Positions 37,997-48,573 are shown, numbered from the stretch's first letter. The stretch: 64,000 bases of DNA from Chelativorans sp. J32 (GCF_000518985.1 NZ_JAEQ01000005.1:62001-126000), one strand, 5' to 3'. The notes: generated by a model not told the origin, from the sequence alone. Made by a program: numbers and translations.

Positions 37997-39449
37997 TTTC
38001 CCGCCGCTGGTGATAAGCCAGCGGGAGAACAATGCGTTGCGCATCGCTGCCCTGAATGAGCAGGCTGAGCTCCTTGGCTTGAAACCCGGCATGGGCATCG
38101 CGGACGCGCGCGCCATGTATCCCGGCATAGAAGTCATGGAGGCCGATCCCGATGCCGATCGGCAATTGCTGGAAAGCTTGGCCGATTGGTGCGATCGGTT
38201 CACACCCTTGGTAGCGCTCGACGGCCGAGACGGCCTATTTCTGGACATCAGCGGCTGCTCCCATCTCTTTGGCGGTGAGGATGCAATGCTTGCCGAAATC
38301 ATCCGCCGGCTGACCCAACAGGGCTTCGATATTCGCGCCGCACTGGCATCGACGCCGGGCATGGCCTGGGCTTCCGCGCGACACTCCCATAGCCGCGACC
38401 GAAATGTGCCTGCCGGGCAGGAGGAACAGACTCTGGCTCCTATGCCGCTTGCTGCCCTGCGCCTGGAAGAGAAAACCCGGACCGGCCTGGAAAGGGTGGG
38501 ACTCCGTTATGTCGGCGCTCTCATCGACGCGCCGCGGGCGCCGCTCGCCCGTCGTTTCGGCCGCATGCTTGTTACACGCCTGGATCAGGCGCTTGGCGTG
38601 GTCGAGGAAGCCATTTCTCCACGCCTACCCGTTTCCCCCCTTTCGGCCGAGCGCCAGCTCGCCGAACCGATCGGGACGACGGAGGAGATCGAGCGGTTGA
38701 TCCTCATCCTTGCCCGCACCTTGAAGCCCGATCTGGAGCGGCGCGGCGAAGGCGCAAGACGTTTATTGCTTTCCCTGTTCCGGGTCGATGGCGTGGTGGC
38801 GCGCATTGTTGTGGGCACCTCGCGGCCGCTGCGGGAACCCACCACGATTGCCAAATTGCTCTATGAAAGGCTTGCGGCTCTCGAAGGCAGTCTCGACCCC
38901 GGTTACGGATTCGACATGGTGCGGCTTTCCATTGCCGTCGCCGCGCCTTTTGAGATGGAGCAAACGGACCTTGCGGAAGGCACATCCATAGCGGAGGAGG
39001 AATTTTCGCTTCTTGCCGACCGCATTCGCGCCCGTCTGGGGGAAGAGGCCGTCCTCGTTCCCGCTCTGGCCGAAAGCCATTTGCCTGAACGCAGGGCTCG
39101 TTTCGTCTCTTCCGGCAAGGAAATCGCCCGCCCGACGAGAACGTCTCAGCCTATGGCGGGAGGCAGGCCCATCCGCCTCCTGGAAAAACCCGAACCGGTG
39201 GAAGCTTCGGCAGAGGTGCCGGAGGGCCCTCCTCTTTCGTTCCGCTGGCGGCGGGCGCTCTACCGGGTGGCCCGCGCCGAGGGCCCGGAGCGCATCGCGC
39301 CCGAATGGTGGCGTGAGGAAAAGCCAGGGCAAACGCGCGATTATTTCCGTGTCGAGGACATGGATGGCCGCCGCTATTGGCTCTATCGGGAGGGACTTTA
39401 TGGCGAGCAGACCGCGCCGCGTTGGTTCCTGCACGGGTTTTTCCCATGA
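37824..39449 (+). CDS. imuB: ImuB, catalytically inactive Y-family polymerase homologue
   Basis: A 541-residue Y-family-like protein that acts as the hub linking ImuA, DnaE2 and the sliding clamp at DNA lesions. The start region RRILAIWLPHLSTDRILRRR is typical. FTPLVALDGRDGLFLDISG replaces the acidic catalytic motif of active Y polymerases. The little-finger domain follows (RARFVSSGKEIARP). The ORF starts 173 bases inside imuA, and its conserved core begins at about 37890. It is followed by dnaE2 with an ATGA overlap. Confidence 0.9.
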   Translation: MTLLFRKDGPPENGNLFARTAERRILAIWLPHLSTDRILRRRHGAGWRMGRNESAPADFPPLVISQRENNALRIAALNEQAELLGLKPGMGIADARAMYPGIEVMEADPDADRQLLESLADWCDRFTPLVALDGRDGLFLDISGCSHLFGGEDAMLAEIIRRLTQQGFDIRAALASTPGMAWASARHSHSRDRNVPAGQEEQTLAPMPLAALRLEEKTRTGLERVGLRYVGALIDAPRAPLARRFGRMLVTRLDQALGVVEEAISPRLPVSPLSAERQLAEPIGTTEEIERLILILARTLKPDLERRGEGARRLLLSLFRVDGVVARIVVGTSRPLREPTTIAKLLYERLAALEGSLDPGYGFDMVRLSIAVAAPFEMEQTDLAEGTSIAEEEFSLLADRIRARLGEEAVLVPALAESHLPERRARFVSSGKEIARPTRTSQPMAGGRPIRLLEKPEPVEASAEVPEGPPLSFRWRRALYRVARAEGPERIAPEWWREEKPGQTRDYFRVEDMDGRRYWLYREGLYGEQTAPRWFLHGFFP

Positions 39450-42400
39450 CAGCCGTTCCCGCCTATGCCGAATTCGGCGTCCAATCGAATTTTTCCTTCT
39501 TGCGCGGCGCTTCGCGGCCGGAGGCGCTCGTCATCACAGCAAGATTGTTCGATTTCTCCGCCGTGGGTCTGGCCGACCGCAACTCGGTGGCGGGCGTGGT
39601 GCGCGCCTGGGTTCAATCCAAACACATCAAATTGACAGAGGATTCCGAGCCAACCCGCATTCCCTATCATCCCGGCTGCCGGCTCGTTTTCTCCGACGGG
39701 ACACCGGACGTTCTCGCCTATCCGCAGGACCGGCAGGGCTGGGCGCATCTCTGCCGGATGCTGACCGCTGCCAATGAGCGAGGGGAAAAGGGCAATCCCG
39801 ATCTGCATATCGAGGATTTTCTGGAATGGGGGGACCATATGTCTCTCGCAATCCTGCCAGATTTCCGGAAGTCCGCGGAAGATACCCTTGCTCTCCTGCG
39901 CTCGCTGAAAAACCGGTTTGGGCGCAATCTGCGCCTCGCCGTCTCTCCTTCCTATGGAGGCGATGACCACTGGCGGCTGGCCCAGGCTGCCGGCATGGCA
40001 GCGGCCGCCGGCCTTTCGCTGATGGCCACCAATGACGTGCTCTACCATGCGGCGGAGCAACGTCCTCTCCAGGATATCCTCACCGCCATCCGCCTTAACA
40101 CGACGATCTCCGAAGCAGGCTTTGCATTGGAGGCCAATGCCGAACGCCACATGAAGCCCCGGGAGGAAATGGCGCGCCTCTTTCGCCATTATCCGGAAGC
40201 GTTGACCGAAACGCTTCGCTTCGCCGAAAGCCTCACTTTCTCGCTCGGCGAACTGAAGCATAACTATCCCGACGAGGTATCCGAGTCCGGGCTTCCGGCG
40301 CAGGAGGAACTGGCGCGCCTGGCCTGGGAAGGTGCAAGGGAGCGTTTCCCAGACGGCGTCCCCGAGGCGCAAAGGGAGCTTATTCATAAGGAACTCGCTC
40401 TTATCGAGCGGCAAAATTACGCGCGCTATTTCCTCACCGTCTACGACATTATGAGGTTTGCACGCTCACAGGGCATTCTATGCCAGGGCCGGGGCTCGGC
40501 GGCCAATTCCCTCATCTGCTATTGCCTGCGCATCACGGATGTCGGACCCGACATTATGGATCATCTGCTCGAGCGCTTCATTTCCGAGGAGCGTGGGGAG
40601 CCGCCGGATATCGACGTCGATTTCGAACATCAACGTCGTGAGGAGGTCATTGCCTATATTTACAAGAAATACGGGCACAAGCGCACCGCGCTGGCCGCTT
40701 CCGTCATCTCCTATCGCGGACGTCTGGCGCTTCGCGAAGTGGCCAAGGTGCTCGGTCTTTCCGAAGATGTCACTTCGGCGCTCTCCGGCTCTGTCTGGGG
40801 GTGGTCAAGCGAGGAGGTGGGCGAAACGGCAACCAAGGCCGCGGGCCTCGACAAGACCGATCCCAAGACGAAGCAGCTGGTCGAACTGGTCAACGGGATC
40901 ATGGGCTTTCCGCGCCATCTTTCCCAGCATGTAGGGGGCTTCGTCATCACCAAGGACCGGCTCGACGAGATCGTCCCCATCGTCAAGACGGCGATGGAAG
41001 AGCGCAAAATGGTCGAATGGGACAAGGACGATCTCGACAATGTCGGCCTTCTCAAGGTCGATGTGCTCGCGCTCGGCATGCTGTCCTGCCTGCAGCGCGC
41101 CTTCGGTCTTCTAGAAGAGAAATACGATGTCAGGGACGATTACGGTCGTCCTCTCGAATTGGCGACGATCCCCCCGGAGCAAAAACCTGTCTACGACATG
41201 ATCAGCCGCGCCGACACGATCGGCGTCTTCCAGGTGGAATCGCGGGCGCAGATGTCGATGCTGCCGCGCCTGAAACCGAAAGAATTTTATGATCTCGTGA
41301 TTGAGGTGGCGATCGTCCGGCCTGGTCCCATCCAGGGCGATATGGTGCATCCTTATCTAAAGCGGCGGGAGGAAAAGGAAAAACCCGAATATGTGCGGCC
41401 GGAACTCAAAGCCATTCTGAAAAAGACGCTCGGCGTTCCGCTTTTTCAGGAACAGGCGATGAAAATCGCAATTGTAGCTGGCGGCTTCAAGCCAGCGGAA
41501 GCGGACCGGTTGCGCCGCGCTATGGCGACCTTCAAACGAACTGGCTCGGTAACGGACTACAGGCAAAAGCTGATCAAAGGTATGGAGGAAAACGGATATC
41601 CGCGCGAGTTCGCCGAACGTTGCTTCAGGCAGATCGAAGGCTTCGGCGAATATGGCTTTCCCGAAAGCCATGCCGCCTCCTTCGCCCTTCTTGTTTATGC
41701 ATCGGCCTGGTTCAAGACGTATTACCCCGACGTTTTCTGCGCAGCGATCCTGAACTCCCAACCCATGGGCTTTTACGCGCCGGCCCAGATCGTGCGTGAC
41801 GCGCGCGAGCATGGTGTGGAAATCCGCGAGGTGGATATCAACTCTTCGGAATGGGACTGCATTCTTGAAGAAGCGCCCTTCGATCCCGCTCGCGTGGCGG
41901 CGCAACATGCCGACATGCGTTCTATCATCGAGACAAAACATGCCGTGCGCCTCGGCTTCCGCCAGGTGAAAGGCCTTGCGGAAGCGGACATGAAGCAGCT
42001 CGTGTTAAATCGTGGCGCCGGATACCGTTCGGTTCGCGATTTGTGGCTCCGTTCGGGATTGAGCAGGAGCGTGCTCGCCCGTCTTGCGGATGCGGATGCT
42101 TTCCGATCCTTAGGGCTCGATAGACGGACGGCACTCTGGGCCGTGCAGGCTCTGGACGGAACATGCGCGACGGAGCGCCTGCCTCTCCTCGACAGGCCGG
42201 AGATCGGTCTTACCGAGCATGAGCCGGAAATGAAGCTGCCCTCCATGCCGCTCAGCATGCATGTGGTGCATGATTATCAATCGCTCAGCCTGTCTCTCAA
42301 GGCGCATCCCGTTTCCTTCCTGCGCGACCAGCTTGCTGCGGAGAAGATTACTCCCAATGCTCGCTTGCAGAATGTGAGCAATGGGAGGCGCGTCTCCGTT

Positions 42401-42826
42401 GCGGGCCTTGTGCTCATCCGTCAAAGGCCGGGCACGGCAAAGAATGTCATCTTCATGACCATCGAGGACGAGACGGGTGTCGCCAATATCGTCGTATGGG
42501 ACAGGATGTTTAAACGCTTCCGCCCGCAGGTGATGGGCGCCCGGTTCGTGCGGGTCGACGGGAAGCTGCAAAGCGCATCCGGTGTCATCCACGTGGTTGC
42601 CGAGCGGATCACCGATCTGAGCGCAAGACTCGGCACCCTGATGAAGGAACGGCAGGAGCAGGACCAGCTTGCGCGGAGGAAGGAGATAGCCGGGATCGAA
42701 GGAACGACGTGTATTTCCAGCAGCGGAACGTCACCGGGACGCGAAGCGGTACAGCCAGAAGAAGCAGGGGCTGCGCAATCGGCCGCCGTGGCTCGGGTCA
42801 TGCCAAAGGGACGCAATTTCCATTAG
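39446..42826 (+). CDS. dnaE2: Error-prone DNA polymerase III alpha subunit DnaE2
   Basis: A 1126-residue C-family polymerase that performs mutagenic synthesis past lesions under SOS control. Its start YAEFGVQSNFSFLRGASRPE is the PHP domain. The catalytic aspartates are in PPDIDVDFEHQRREE. The helix-hairpin-helix and OB-fold regions (GLVLIRQRPGTAKNVIFMTI) follow. ATG 39446 overlaps the imuB TGA, and the ORF upstream of it is shadow. A plain replicative DnaE1 is not in the window. Confidence 0.95.
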   Translation: MTAVPAYAEFGVQSNFSFLRGASRPEALVITARLFDFSAVGLADRNSVAGVVRAWVQSKHIKLTEDSEPTRIPYHPGCRLVFSDGTPDVLAYPQDRQGWAHLCRMLTAANERGEKGNPDLHIEDFLEWGDHMSLAILPDFRKSAEDTLALLRSLKNRFGRNLRLAVSPSYGGDDHWRLAQAAGMAAAAGLSLMATNDVLYHAAEQRPLQDILTAIRLNTTISEAGFALEANAERHMKPREEMARLFRHYPEALTETLRFAESLTFSLGELKHNYPDEVSESGLPAQEELARLAWEGARERFPDGVPEAQRELIHKELALIERQNYARYFLTVYDIMRFARSQGILCQGRGSAANSLICYCLRITDVGPDIMDHLLERFISEERGEPPDIDVDFEHQRREEVIAYIYKKYGHKRTALAASVISYRGRLALREVAKVLGLSEDVTSALSGSVWGWSSEEVGETATKAAGLDKTDPKTKQLVELVNGIMGFPRHLSQHVGGFVITKDRLDEIVPIVKTAMEERKMVEWDKDDLDNVGLLKVDVLALGMLSCLQRAFGLLEEKYDVRDDYGRPLELATIPPEQKPVYDMISRADTIGVFQVESRAQMSMLPRLKPKEFYDLVIEVAIVRPGPIQGDMVHPYLKRREEKEKPEYVRPELKAILKKTLGVPLFQEQAMKIAIVAGGFKPAEADRLRRAMATFKRTGSVTDYRQKLIKGMEENGYPREFAERCFRQIEGFGEYGFPESHAASFALLVYASAWFKTYYPDVFCAAILNSQPMGFYAPAQIVRDAREHGVEIREVDINSSEWDCILEEAPFDPARVAAQHADMRSIIETKHAVRLGFRQVKGLAEADMKQLVLNRGAGYRSVRDLWLRSGLSRSVLARLADADAFRSLGLDRRTALWAVQALDGTCATERLPLLDRPEIGLTEHEPEMKLPSMPLSMHVVHDYQSLSLSLKAHPVSFLRDQLAAEKITPNARLQNVSNGRRVSVAGLVLIRQRPGTAKNVIFMTIEDETGVANIVVWDRMFKRFRPQVMGARFVRVDGKLQSASGVIHVVAERITDLSARLGTLMKERQEQDQLARRKEIAGIEGTTCISSSGTSPGREAVQPEEAGAAQSAAVARVMPKGRNFH

Positions 42827-42863
42827 ACTAGAGCCTGGCCCTTAGACTAGAGCCGTGGCTCTA
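42823..42863 (+). repeat. Tandem 13-bp repeat and hairpin after dnaE2
   Basis: TTAGACTAGAGCC occurs at 42823-42835 and again at 42842-42854, six bases apart; the first copy contains the dnaE2 stop codon. The second runs into a dyad, TAGAGC (42848-42853) with GCTCTA (42858-42863), which could end dnaE2 transcription, although no T-run follows. Confidence 0.5.
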
Positions 42864-43205
42864 ATGCTGTATCCGGCTTGGCTGCTCCGAGCCTGCGTTT
42901 TGCCGCCAGCGCCTCGATCATATTATCTTGCAGATTGTGTGACTTTAGCCAGCACGCCGGCATCACCTGGATCGATGCATCAAGTTCCGTGCAATCCGTG
43001 ACCTCGGCAGGATGACGGTGATTTGCTTCAGCACGCGGAGATCCCCTGCACTGATGGGGGAGTAATTACGCTATAACGCGCCCCAAGGCCGACCTCAATC
43101 CGGCCCCAGGCCTCGTCACGTCCACCAATCTACCGAGCACTAGCCCGGCCACCCCGTTTTGATGGAAGCTTCAGGCGCGCTGCCGCTTCCATCCAGGTGA
43201 CCGTT
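42864..43205. other. Gene-free interval between dnaE2 and the M48 protease gene
   Basis: I see no gene here. A minus-strand frame of about 60 codons is open near its left end but lacks a convincing start or family likeness. Near the right end, GATGGAAGC (43161-43169) and GCTTCCATC (43185-43193) form a 9-bp dyad 13 bases past the protease stop. Confidence 0.5.
43161..43193 (-). terminator. Stem-loop after the M48 protease gene
   Basis: A perfect 9-bp inverted repeat with a 15-base loop, starting 13 bases after the stop codon. No T-run follows, so terminator action is only suggested by position. Confidence 0.35.
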
Positions 43206-44711
43206 CTAACGATCGGTAACGATCTTGACCCTGTCGCCAGCCGAGAGATTTGCGCCGGGTCCAAGCCCGTTGAGGAGGCGGAAGAGGTCCATCTTGCGGT
43301 CGACGCCCACCATCTGATTCGCAAATGTCGCGACCGTGTCGCCGGGCCGCACCGTCAGGACGCGAATGCGCAGCGGCTTCAATGCCGCGCGTTCTGCCGG
43401 GTTCAGCACGCGGAAGCTGTTGCTGATCGCCCTTGCGACGGGCTCGAGTTGATTGCTTCCGCGCGGCGCACCGGTTAGCAACCGGTAGACCTGGTCACCG
43501 ACACGCACCACCATCACGTCGAATTGCCATTCGCCGGCATAGGCCCGCGCGCTCGCCGCTTCATGGCCGTTGATCGTTGTGGCCTGCACCGTGCCGGTAT
43601 CGAGACCGGCCAGCCACCCGTCCTGAAGATAATCTGTCAGAGAAAGCGAGCGCGGAACCGTCGCACCATCAAAGCGGAACGCCAGTTCGCCCGGGCCGGC
43701 CGCGACAACCTCGCCGGCCGAATTGTCGATCACGAAACCTTCCGGCACGGAGAAAGCCACCCCCAATGTGGGATGCAAAAAGTCACGCCCTCGCACATAG
43801 CCCTGGTCGGGCTTGTCGCCGTAAAGCAGTCCGTCGATGCCTTCCAGAAACGGGGTGCGATCACGTTCACCGGTGCCGGGCATGCCAAATTGACGGGCGT
43901 GACGCTGCGCAAGTTCAATGCGTCGGGGCGCATTGGGGTGGCTTGCCAGGAAGTCCAGGCTTGCGTCGTTCTCGCCCTTTACGGAATAGAATTTCTGATA
44001 CGCATCCATCGACTGGAGAAAGCGCGCCGCGGCATAAGGATCATAGCCCACACGTCCGATGGTCGCGATGCCGATCGCATCTGCCGCCAGTTCCTGGTTA
44101 CGAGAGAACTGGGCGAGTTGCAGCTTTCCGCGCCAGACCGCCGCCTGAGCTCTTTTGTCGGAACTCAACACCTCATCGACAACGCGTGACGCAAGCGTCG
44201 CTTCGGCCTCTCGCCGCTGGCGTTCCAGGCCGTGATTCGCGGTCACATGCGCCATCTCGTGAGCCAGCACGGCAGCGATTTCGGCAGAATCGTTCGCGAG
44301 CGCCAGAATGCCCCGCGTGACATAGAGATAACCGCCGGGCAATGCGAAGGCGTTGATGTTTGGCGAATCGAGGATCGTGATGCGATAGGTCTGGGAGGGG
44401 TTCTCCGGATCCTGCGACAGCTTTCCGACGACGCGCGCGAGCATACGCTCAAGCTTCGGGTCCGAATACTCCCCCCCATAGGTCTGGACGATCTTCGGAT
44501 GCTGGCGGCGCGCGAGATTGGCGAGCGAATCGCTCCGCATCACGGTATCCACCGTCATGGGATTGGACGACGGTTTGAAATCCGCGTCCGACGAGACGTC
44601 GAGTGACTGGCAGCCGGAAAGCGCGAGCGCACCGATGAGCAGAGCCATGCAGTGGCGGTTCCGGACGGCACCCATAAATCCTGTGGCACTGAAACGAGGC
44701 AGAGCAGACAT
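43206..44711 (-). CDS. M48-family metalloprotease lipoprotein with C-terminal LysM-like domain
   Basis: A protein of about 501 residues. An N-terminal lipoprotein signal ends at LIGALALSGCQS. The zinc site is VLAHEMAHVTANHG (HExxH), with the third ligand in NQELAADAIG. The middle resembles BepA/YfgC-type periplasmic quality-control proteases. A LysM-like end (LTVRPGDTVATFANQMVG) may bind peptidoglycan. It probably degrades misassembled envelope proteins. The start is uncertain: ATG 44711, 44675 or 44648 all keep the lipobox, and 44933 is unlikely. Confidence 0.87.
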   Translation of the reverse strand: MSALPRFSATGFMGAVRNRHCMALLIGALALSGCQSLDVSSDADFKPSSNPMTVDTVMRSDSLANLARRQHPKIVQTYGGEYSDPKLERMLARVVGKLSQDPENPSQTYRITILDSPNINAFALPGGYLYVTRGILALANDSAEIAAVLAHEMAHVTANHGLERQRREAEATLASRVVDEVLSSDKRAQAAVWRGKLQLAQFSRNQELAADAIGIATIGRVGYDPYAAARFLQSMDAYQKFYSVKGENDASLDFLASHPNAPRRIELAQRHARQFGMPGTGERDRTPFLEGIDGLLYGDKPDQGYVRGRDFLHPTLGVAFSVPEGFVIDNSAGEVVAAGPGELAFRFDGATVPRSLSLTDYLQDGWLAGLDTGTVQATTINGHEAASARAYAGEWQFDVMVVRVGDQVYRLLTGAPRGSNQLEPVARAISNSFRVLNPAERAALKPLRIRVLTVRPGDTVATFANQMVGVDRKMDLFRLLNGLGPGANLSAGDRVKIVTDR

Positions 44712-44871
44712 CCTTTCGACGGGTTTCCGTCCCGCTGGGTTTGACGACGACCTAGCCATAGTCTGTGATTCAAGACAATGATCTACGCGCCACAGTTGCC
44801 GGACCGTTTCAAACAACCGGCCTTGTGACGATAAATAATGACCGAATCTGGCCGAACAATAGACCGGGCCG

Positions 44872-45612
44872 TTATCGGGATAGCCTCCTCTCGCCAAGGT
44901 AGCGCGCGAAAGCGGCAGGCCCCTTCCCGGCAAGGAACTCCGAAGTGGCGCCGGAAGCCGCTATAGTCCCATTTTCGACGAAAACAAGCCTGTTCGACAG
45001 GCGCTCCGCGTCGTGCGGGTCGTGCGTCGCCATGAGGATGGTCATTGCCTGCTCGCGATGCAGTTCGGCGACCAGGTCGAGCATCTCGTCCCTGAGAGCG
45101 GGTCCAAGAGAGGCGAACGGCTCGTCCAGAAGAAGAACCGGCCGTTGGCGCACCAGAACACGTGCGAGGGCCACCCGCTGGCGCTCTCCTCCCGAAAGGG
45201 CCTGCGGCAATCGCTTCTCCTTTCCGGCCAGGCCGGTCTTTACGATGGCCTCGTTCACCGCTGCCCGATCAGCCTGGGAGAGCCTTAGCGACGGGGAGCG
45301 GCCGAGCCCGACATTCTGCTCCACCGTCAGATGGCTGAAGAGGTTGTTTTCCTGGAACACCATCGAGACCGGCCGCTGGAAGGGCGGAAGACGCGTGACG
45401 TCAGCCTTTCCGATCAGCACCTCTCCCGAGCCGGGGCGCTCGAAGCCCGCGATCAGGTTGAGCAGCGTCGACTTTCCCGAGCCGCTCGGCCCCATCAGCG
45501 CGACGATCTCAGATGCCGGCACCAAAAGATCGAAACGCATCGCCTGCCCGCCAGGATAAGCGAAACGAACCTCGTCGAGCTTCACGGAAGCGCCCTTATG
45601 TGGCGGAACCAT
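44872..45612 (-). CDS. thiQ: Thiamine ABC transporter ATPase ThiQ
   Basis: A 246-residue ATPase with Walker [10 protein letters not shown], signature [16 protein letters not shown] and Walker [13 protein letters not shown]. It powers import of thiamine or its phosphates. It starts 17 bases inside thiP if ATG 45612 is used. A GTG at 45585 with AAGGG upstream is an alternative start just after the thiP stop. It is the last gene of thiBPQ. Confidence 0.92.
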   Translation of the reverse strand: MVPPHKGASVKLDEVRFAYPGGQAMRFDLLVPASEIVALMGPSGSGKSTLLNLIAGFERPGSGEVLIGKADVTRLPPFQRPVSMVFQENNLFSHLTVEQNVGLGRSPSLRLSQADRAAVNEAIVKTGLAGKEKRLPQALSGGERQRVALARVLVRQRPVLLLDEPFASLGPALRDEMLDLVAELHREQAMTILMATHDPHDAERLSNRLVFVENGTIAASGATSEFLAGKGPAAFARYLGERRLSR

Positions 45613-47248
45613 CAGGAGTTCTCTTTCCCCAATAGGTGGCGATGAACATCAAGCCGAGGCAGAGGATGCCGAGAAAAAGAGCAAGCCCGGCTGCATCGGC
45701 GGTACGGTAGCTGCCCATGCGCTCGAAGAGCAGATAAGGCAAGGTCTTCACGCGATCGCTGCCGAAAAGGGCGATCACGCCGAGATCCCCGAGGGAAAGC
45801 GCCATGGCAAAGGCGAGGCCCGTTGCGGCAGGCCGCCTGAGCGCCGGCCAGTCGACAAGGCGAAAGCGGCTCCAGCCCCTGATGCCGAGGGCCAGGCAGA
45901 GCTTTTCATGGCGCGCGCTCGCTGCATCATAGGCAGGGCGGATGGCCCTCATGGTGAAAGGCAGCGCCATTGCGGCATTGACTGCCACCACCATCAACGG
46001 AGCGAAGGCAAAAACGTCACCGAAGTGGCGAAGAAGGATGAACCAGCCTGCGCCGATCACGATCGGGGGCACGATGAGCACCATGCTTGCCCCTGTGTCG
46101 GTCAGGCGCTCGAGCAGCCGCGCTCTTCTGCCTCCGCGCGACATCTCGAGCGACCGCCTTGCCATCACCAGCGCGATCGAGAGCAGGAGACAGAGGAATG
46201 CCGCAAGGCCGGCGAGGATGAGACTCGTGGCTGTGGCATCGAGAACGGCCCTCTCGCCCGCAAGCCGTGGGAGGTCCGCACCAAGCCCGGCGATCACCGT
46301 GGCAGCCATTGGACCAGCAACGAAGACCAGTGCAAGCAGGAGCACTCCGAAATTGAAGGATGTTTCCGCCGGCCGCGGGAAGACGGAGCGCCGCGGTGCC
46401 GCCGGCAGACTGGCATCGGCGGTCATCGTGGCGCCCAACTGGAAGAGAACAAACACGATCAATGCCGTAAGCGCGACCTGCACCAATGTCAGCGCGATGG
46501 CACGCGCGGGATCGAAATCGAAGCGGAGGGCCTGGTAAATGGCGACTTCAAGCGTGGTCGCGCGCGGGCCGCCGCCGAGGGTGAGCACAACCGTGAAGGA
46601 GACCGCGCAGACCATGAAGACCAGCGTGGCGACGCCTGGCAACGCAGCCCTCAGGACAGGCCATTCGACGAGCCTGAAGGTTGCGCCTGCCCCCATGCCT
46701 AGCTGCGCGGAGAGCTTCCATTGGTCGGCCGGAACGGTTTCGAGCGCGGCAAGCAACAGCCGTGCCGCAAGCGGCAGATTGAAGAAGACATGGGCTACCA
46801 GGATTCCCGAGAGACCGTAAATCCCCTGCCATCTTTCGCCGGACAGTGAGGATAAAAACGGGGCCAGGAATCCGGCCCTTCCATATAGGGCCAGGATCCC
46901 GAGCGCAGCGACGATTCCCGGCAGAGCCAGCGGAACGGCGAAAAGCTGGAGGATGAAGCCCCGCCCGAAGAAGCGGGGATGGCGCGCGAGCGCGCGGGCG
47001 ACCAGGATTGCCGGAAGGACGGAAAGCAATGTGGAAAGCCCGGCCTGAAGCAGGGTGAACCGGGCGACGCGGAGCAAATAGCCGTCGAAGGCTGAAACCG
47101 CTCCGTGCCACGACTGCAGTGCTTCCTGCCCGAGCCCGACGAAAGCGCCGAGAACGAGGACGCCCAAAGCCAGCAGGGCAAGCATGCCGGCATAAATGCG
47201 CCCGCGCCGGGAATAAACCTCCCTCACCGGCTCATCACGGACAGCCAC
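45596..47248 (-). CDS. thiP: Thiamine ABC transporter permease ThiP
   Basis: A 550-residue permease made of two fused binding-protein-dependent transport domains, about 12 membrane helices in all, as in other ThiP proteins. Repeated EAA-like loops are visible near [20 protein letters not shown] and [20 protein letters not shown]. It overlaps the end of thiB by 25 bases, so translation is probably coupled, and feeds directly into thiQ. Confidence 0.92.
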   Translation of the reverse strand: MAVRDEPVREVYSRRGRIYAGMLALLALGVLVLGAFVGLGQEALQSWHGAVSAFDGYLLRVARFTLLQAGLSTLLSVLPAILVARALARHPRFFGRGFILQLFAVPLALPGIVAALGILALYGRAGFLAPFLSSLSGERWQGIYGLSGILVAHVFFNLPLAARLLLAALETVPADQWKLSAQLGMGAGATFRLVEWPVLRAALPGVATLVFMVCAVSFTVVLTLGGGPRATTLEVAIYQALRFDFDPARAIALTLVQVALTALIVFVLFQLGATMTADASLPAAPRRSVFPRPAETSFNFGVLLLALVFVAGPMAATVIAGLGADLPRLAGERAVLDATATSLILAGLAAFLCLLLSIALVMARRSLEMSRGGRRARLLERLTDTGASMVLIVPPIVIGAGWFILLRHFGDVFAFAPLMVVAVNAAMALPFTMRAIRPAYDAASARHEKLCLALGIRGWSRFRLVDWPALRRPAATGLAFAMALSLGDLGVIALFGSDRVKTLPYLLFERMGSYRTADAAGLALFLGILCLGLMFIATYWGKRTPDGSAT

Positions 47249-48222
47249 TCGTCAACCCAGGCCTTGCGGTTCTCCGCCACTTCCTGCGAGGAAAACATGA
47301 GTGTCCTGGCGGGCTGGACGAGCTTGTCGAACGCAGGATCGAGCGGAGCCGAGGTCTTCCCGGCAGGGAACATCCAATTGGTCTCGGGGATGGCATCCTG
47401 GAAACCGGGCCCGGTCATGAAGGAAAGGAACCGCTCTGCAAGCGCCTTGTCCTTCGCTTTCACGGTGCGTGCCGCCACCTCGACCTGTAGATAATGACCT
47501 TCGGAGAAGCTTGCCGCCTTGTAGCGTTCGGTCCCATCGGCGATCTCGTGATAAGCTGGCGAAGTCGTATAGGAGAGCACCATCGGGACTTCCCCATTGG
47601 TGAAAAGCCCGTAGGATTCGCTCCATCCAGGTGTCACCGTCAGCACATTGTCCTTGAGCTTGCCCCAGGCTTCCGCGGCTTGGTCACCATAGACCGCTTT
47701 CATCCAAAGAAGCAGGCCGAGACCGGGCGTGGAGGTGCGCGGATCCTGGATCGCGATCTTCAGGTCATCCCCCGCCTCCACCAGATCGTGCAGGCTTTCC
47801 GGCGGGTTCTTCAAAGCTTCCGTGTCATAGACAAAGGCGAAGTAACCATAGTCATAGGGCACGAAAATATCGTCTTCGAAACCCCCGGGAACATTGATAT
47901 TGCCGGGATCGATGCCGTGCGGCGCAAAGAGGCCGGTCTCCTTCGCCTCGTAGGTGAGGTTCGTGTCCAGCCCCAGCACGATATCCGCCTCAGTGCCTTC
48001 GCCCTCAAGGCGCAGCCGGTTGAGCAGAGCGACGCCATCGGCAACCGACACGAACTCGAGATCGCAGCCGCATTCGGCCTCGAAGGCCTTTTCCACCACC
48101 GGTCCGGGGCCCCATTCGGAGGTGAAGCTTTCATAGGTGTAGACGGTCAGTTTTTCCTGAGCTGAAGCCGGGACACCCGCTATACCCAGAGCCAGGGCCG
48201 CAAATAAAGCTGTTCTGCGCAT
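47224..48222 (-). CDS. thiB: Thiamine-binding periplasmic protein ThiB
   Basis: A 332-residue precursor with a signal peptide ending ASAQ. The mature protein begins [18 protein letters not shown], the hallmark of the ThiB/TbpA binding proteins, and later has [16 protein letters not shown]. It captures thiamine, TMP or TPP in the periplasm. The ATG at 48222 is preceded by TTGGAGG; the ORF's upstream TTG is part of that ribosome-binding site. The mRNA leader carries a TPP riboswitch. Confidence 0.93.
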   Translation of the reverse strand: MRRTALFAALALGIAGVPASAQEKLTVYTYESFTSEWGPGPVVEKAFEAECGCDLEFVSVADGVALLNRLRLEGEGTEADIVLGLDTNLTYEAKETGLFAPHGIDPGNINVPGGFEDDIFVPYDYGYFAFVYDTEALKNPPESLHDLVEAGDDLKIAIQDPRTSTPGLGLLLWMKAVYGDQAAEAWGKLKDNVLTVTPGWSESYGLFTNGEVPMVLSYTTSPAYHEIADGTERYKAASFSEGHYLQVEVAARTVKAKDKALAERFLSFMTGPGFQDAIPETNWMFPAGKTSAPLDPAFDKLVQPARTLMFSSQEVAENRKAWVDEWLSVMSR

Positions 48223-48267
48223 CGGCGCCTCCAATTGTTCTGCGGGGAAGGCGCTTTGTCTCAGCGT

Positions 48268-48348
48268 CTAATCCCTCCGCCGGTACGATCCGGATCAGGT
48301 TCCGCGGGTTGGCGCATGCCTCTCAGCCGGTCTCGCCGGCACCCCGTT
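48268..48348 (-). promoter_or_regulatory. TPP (THI-box) riboswitch controlling thiBPQ
   Basis: On the minus strand the order GGGGTGCC, CTGAGA, ACCCGCGGAACCTGATCCGG and GGCGGAGGGA is the conserved thiamine-pyrophosphate aptamer. It ends about 45 bases before the thiB start. High TPP should shut off thiBPQ, probably by hiding the ribosome-binding site, because I see no terminator hairpin with a T-run between aptamer and gene. Confidence 0.93.
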
Positions 48349-48573
48349 AGAGCGGGGCGAAAATAGGGCAGAGCGGGAACGGGTGCAAGGGACCGGAACC
48401 CCGCTGGATGGAAACGGGCCCCATTTGCAGAATCCGCATGCTGAAGCTTGACATTCGAGCTTTTCATCGTCTATGTGCGCCCATCGAATTTTGGCGCGCC
48501 CGGGCGGCGCGTCTTTCGTTTCGGCCAGCGGGCCACAACTTTTCCGGCCGTTGGGCCGCAAACGGGCAAGACA

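Noticed and set aside
42847-43050. A minus-strand open frame of about 60 codons after dnaE2
   Set aside because: No convincing start codon or ribosome site, and the translation matches no family I know; chance openness is enough to explain it.
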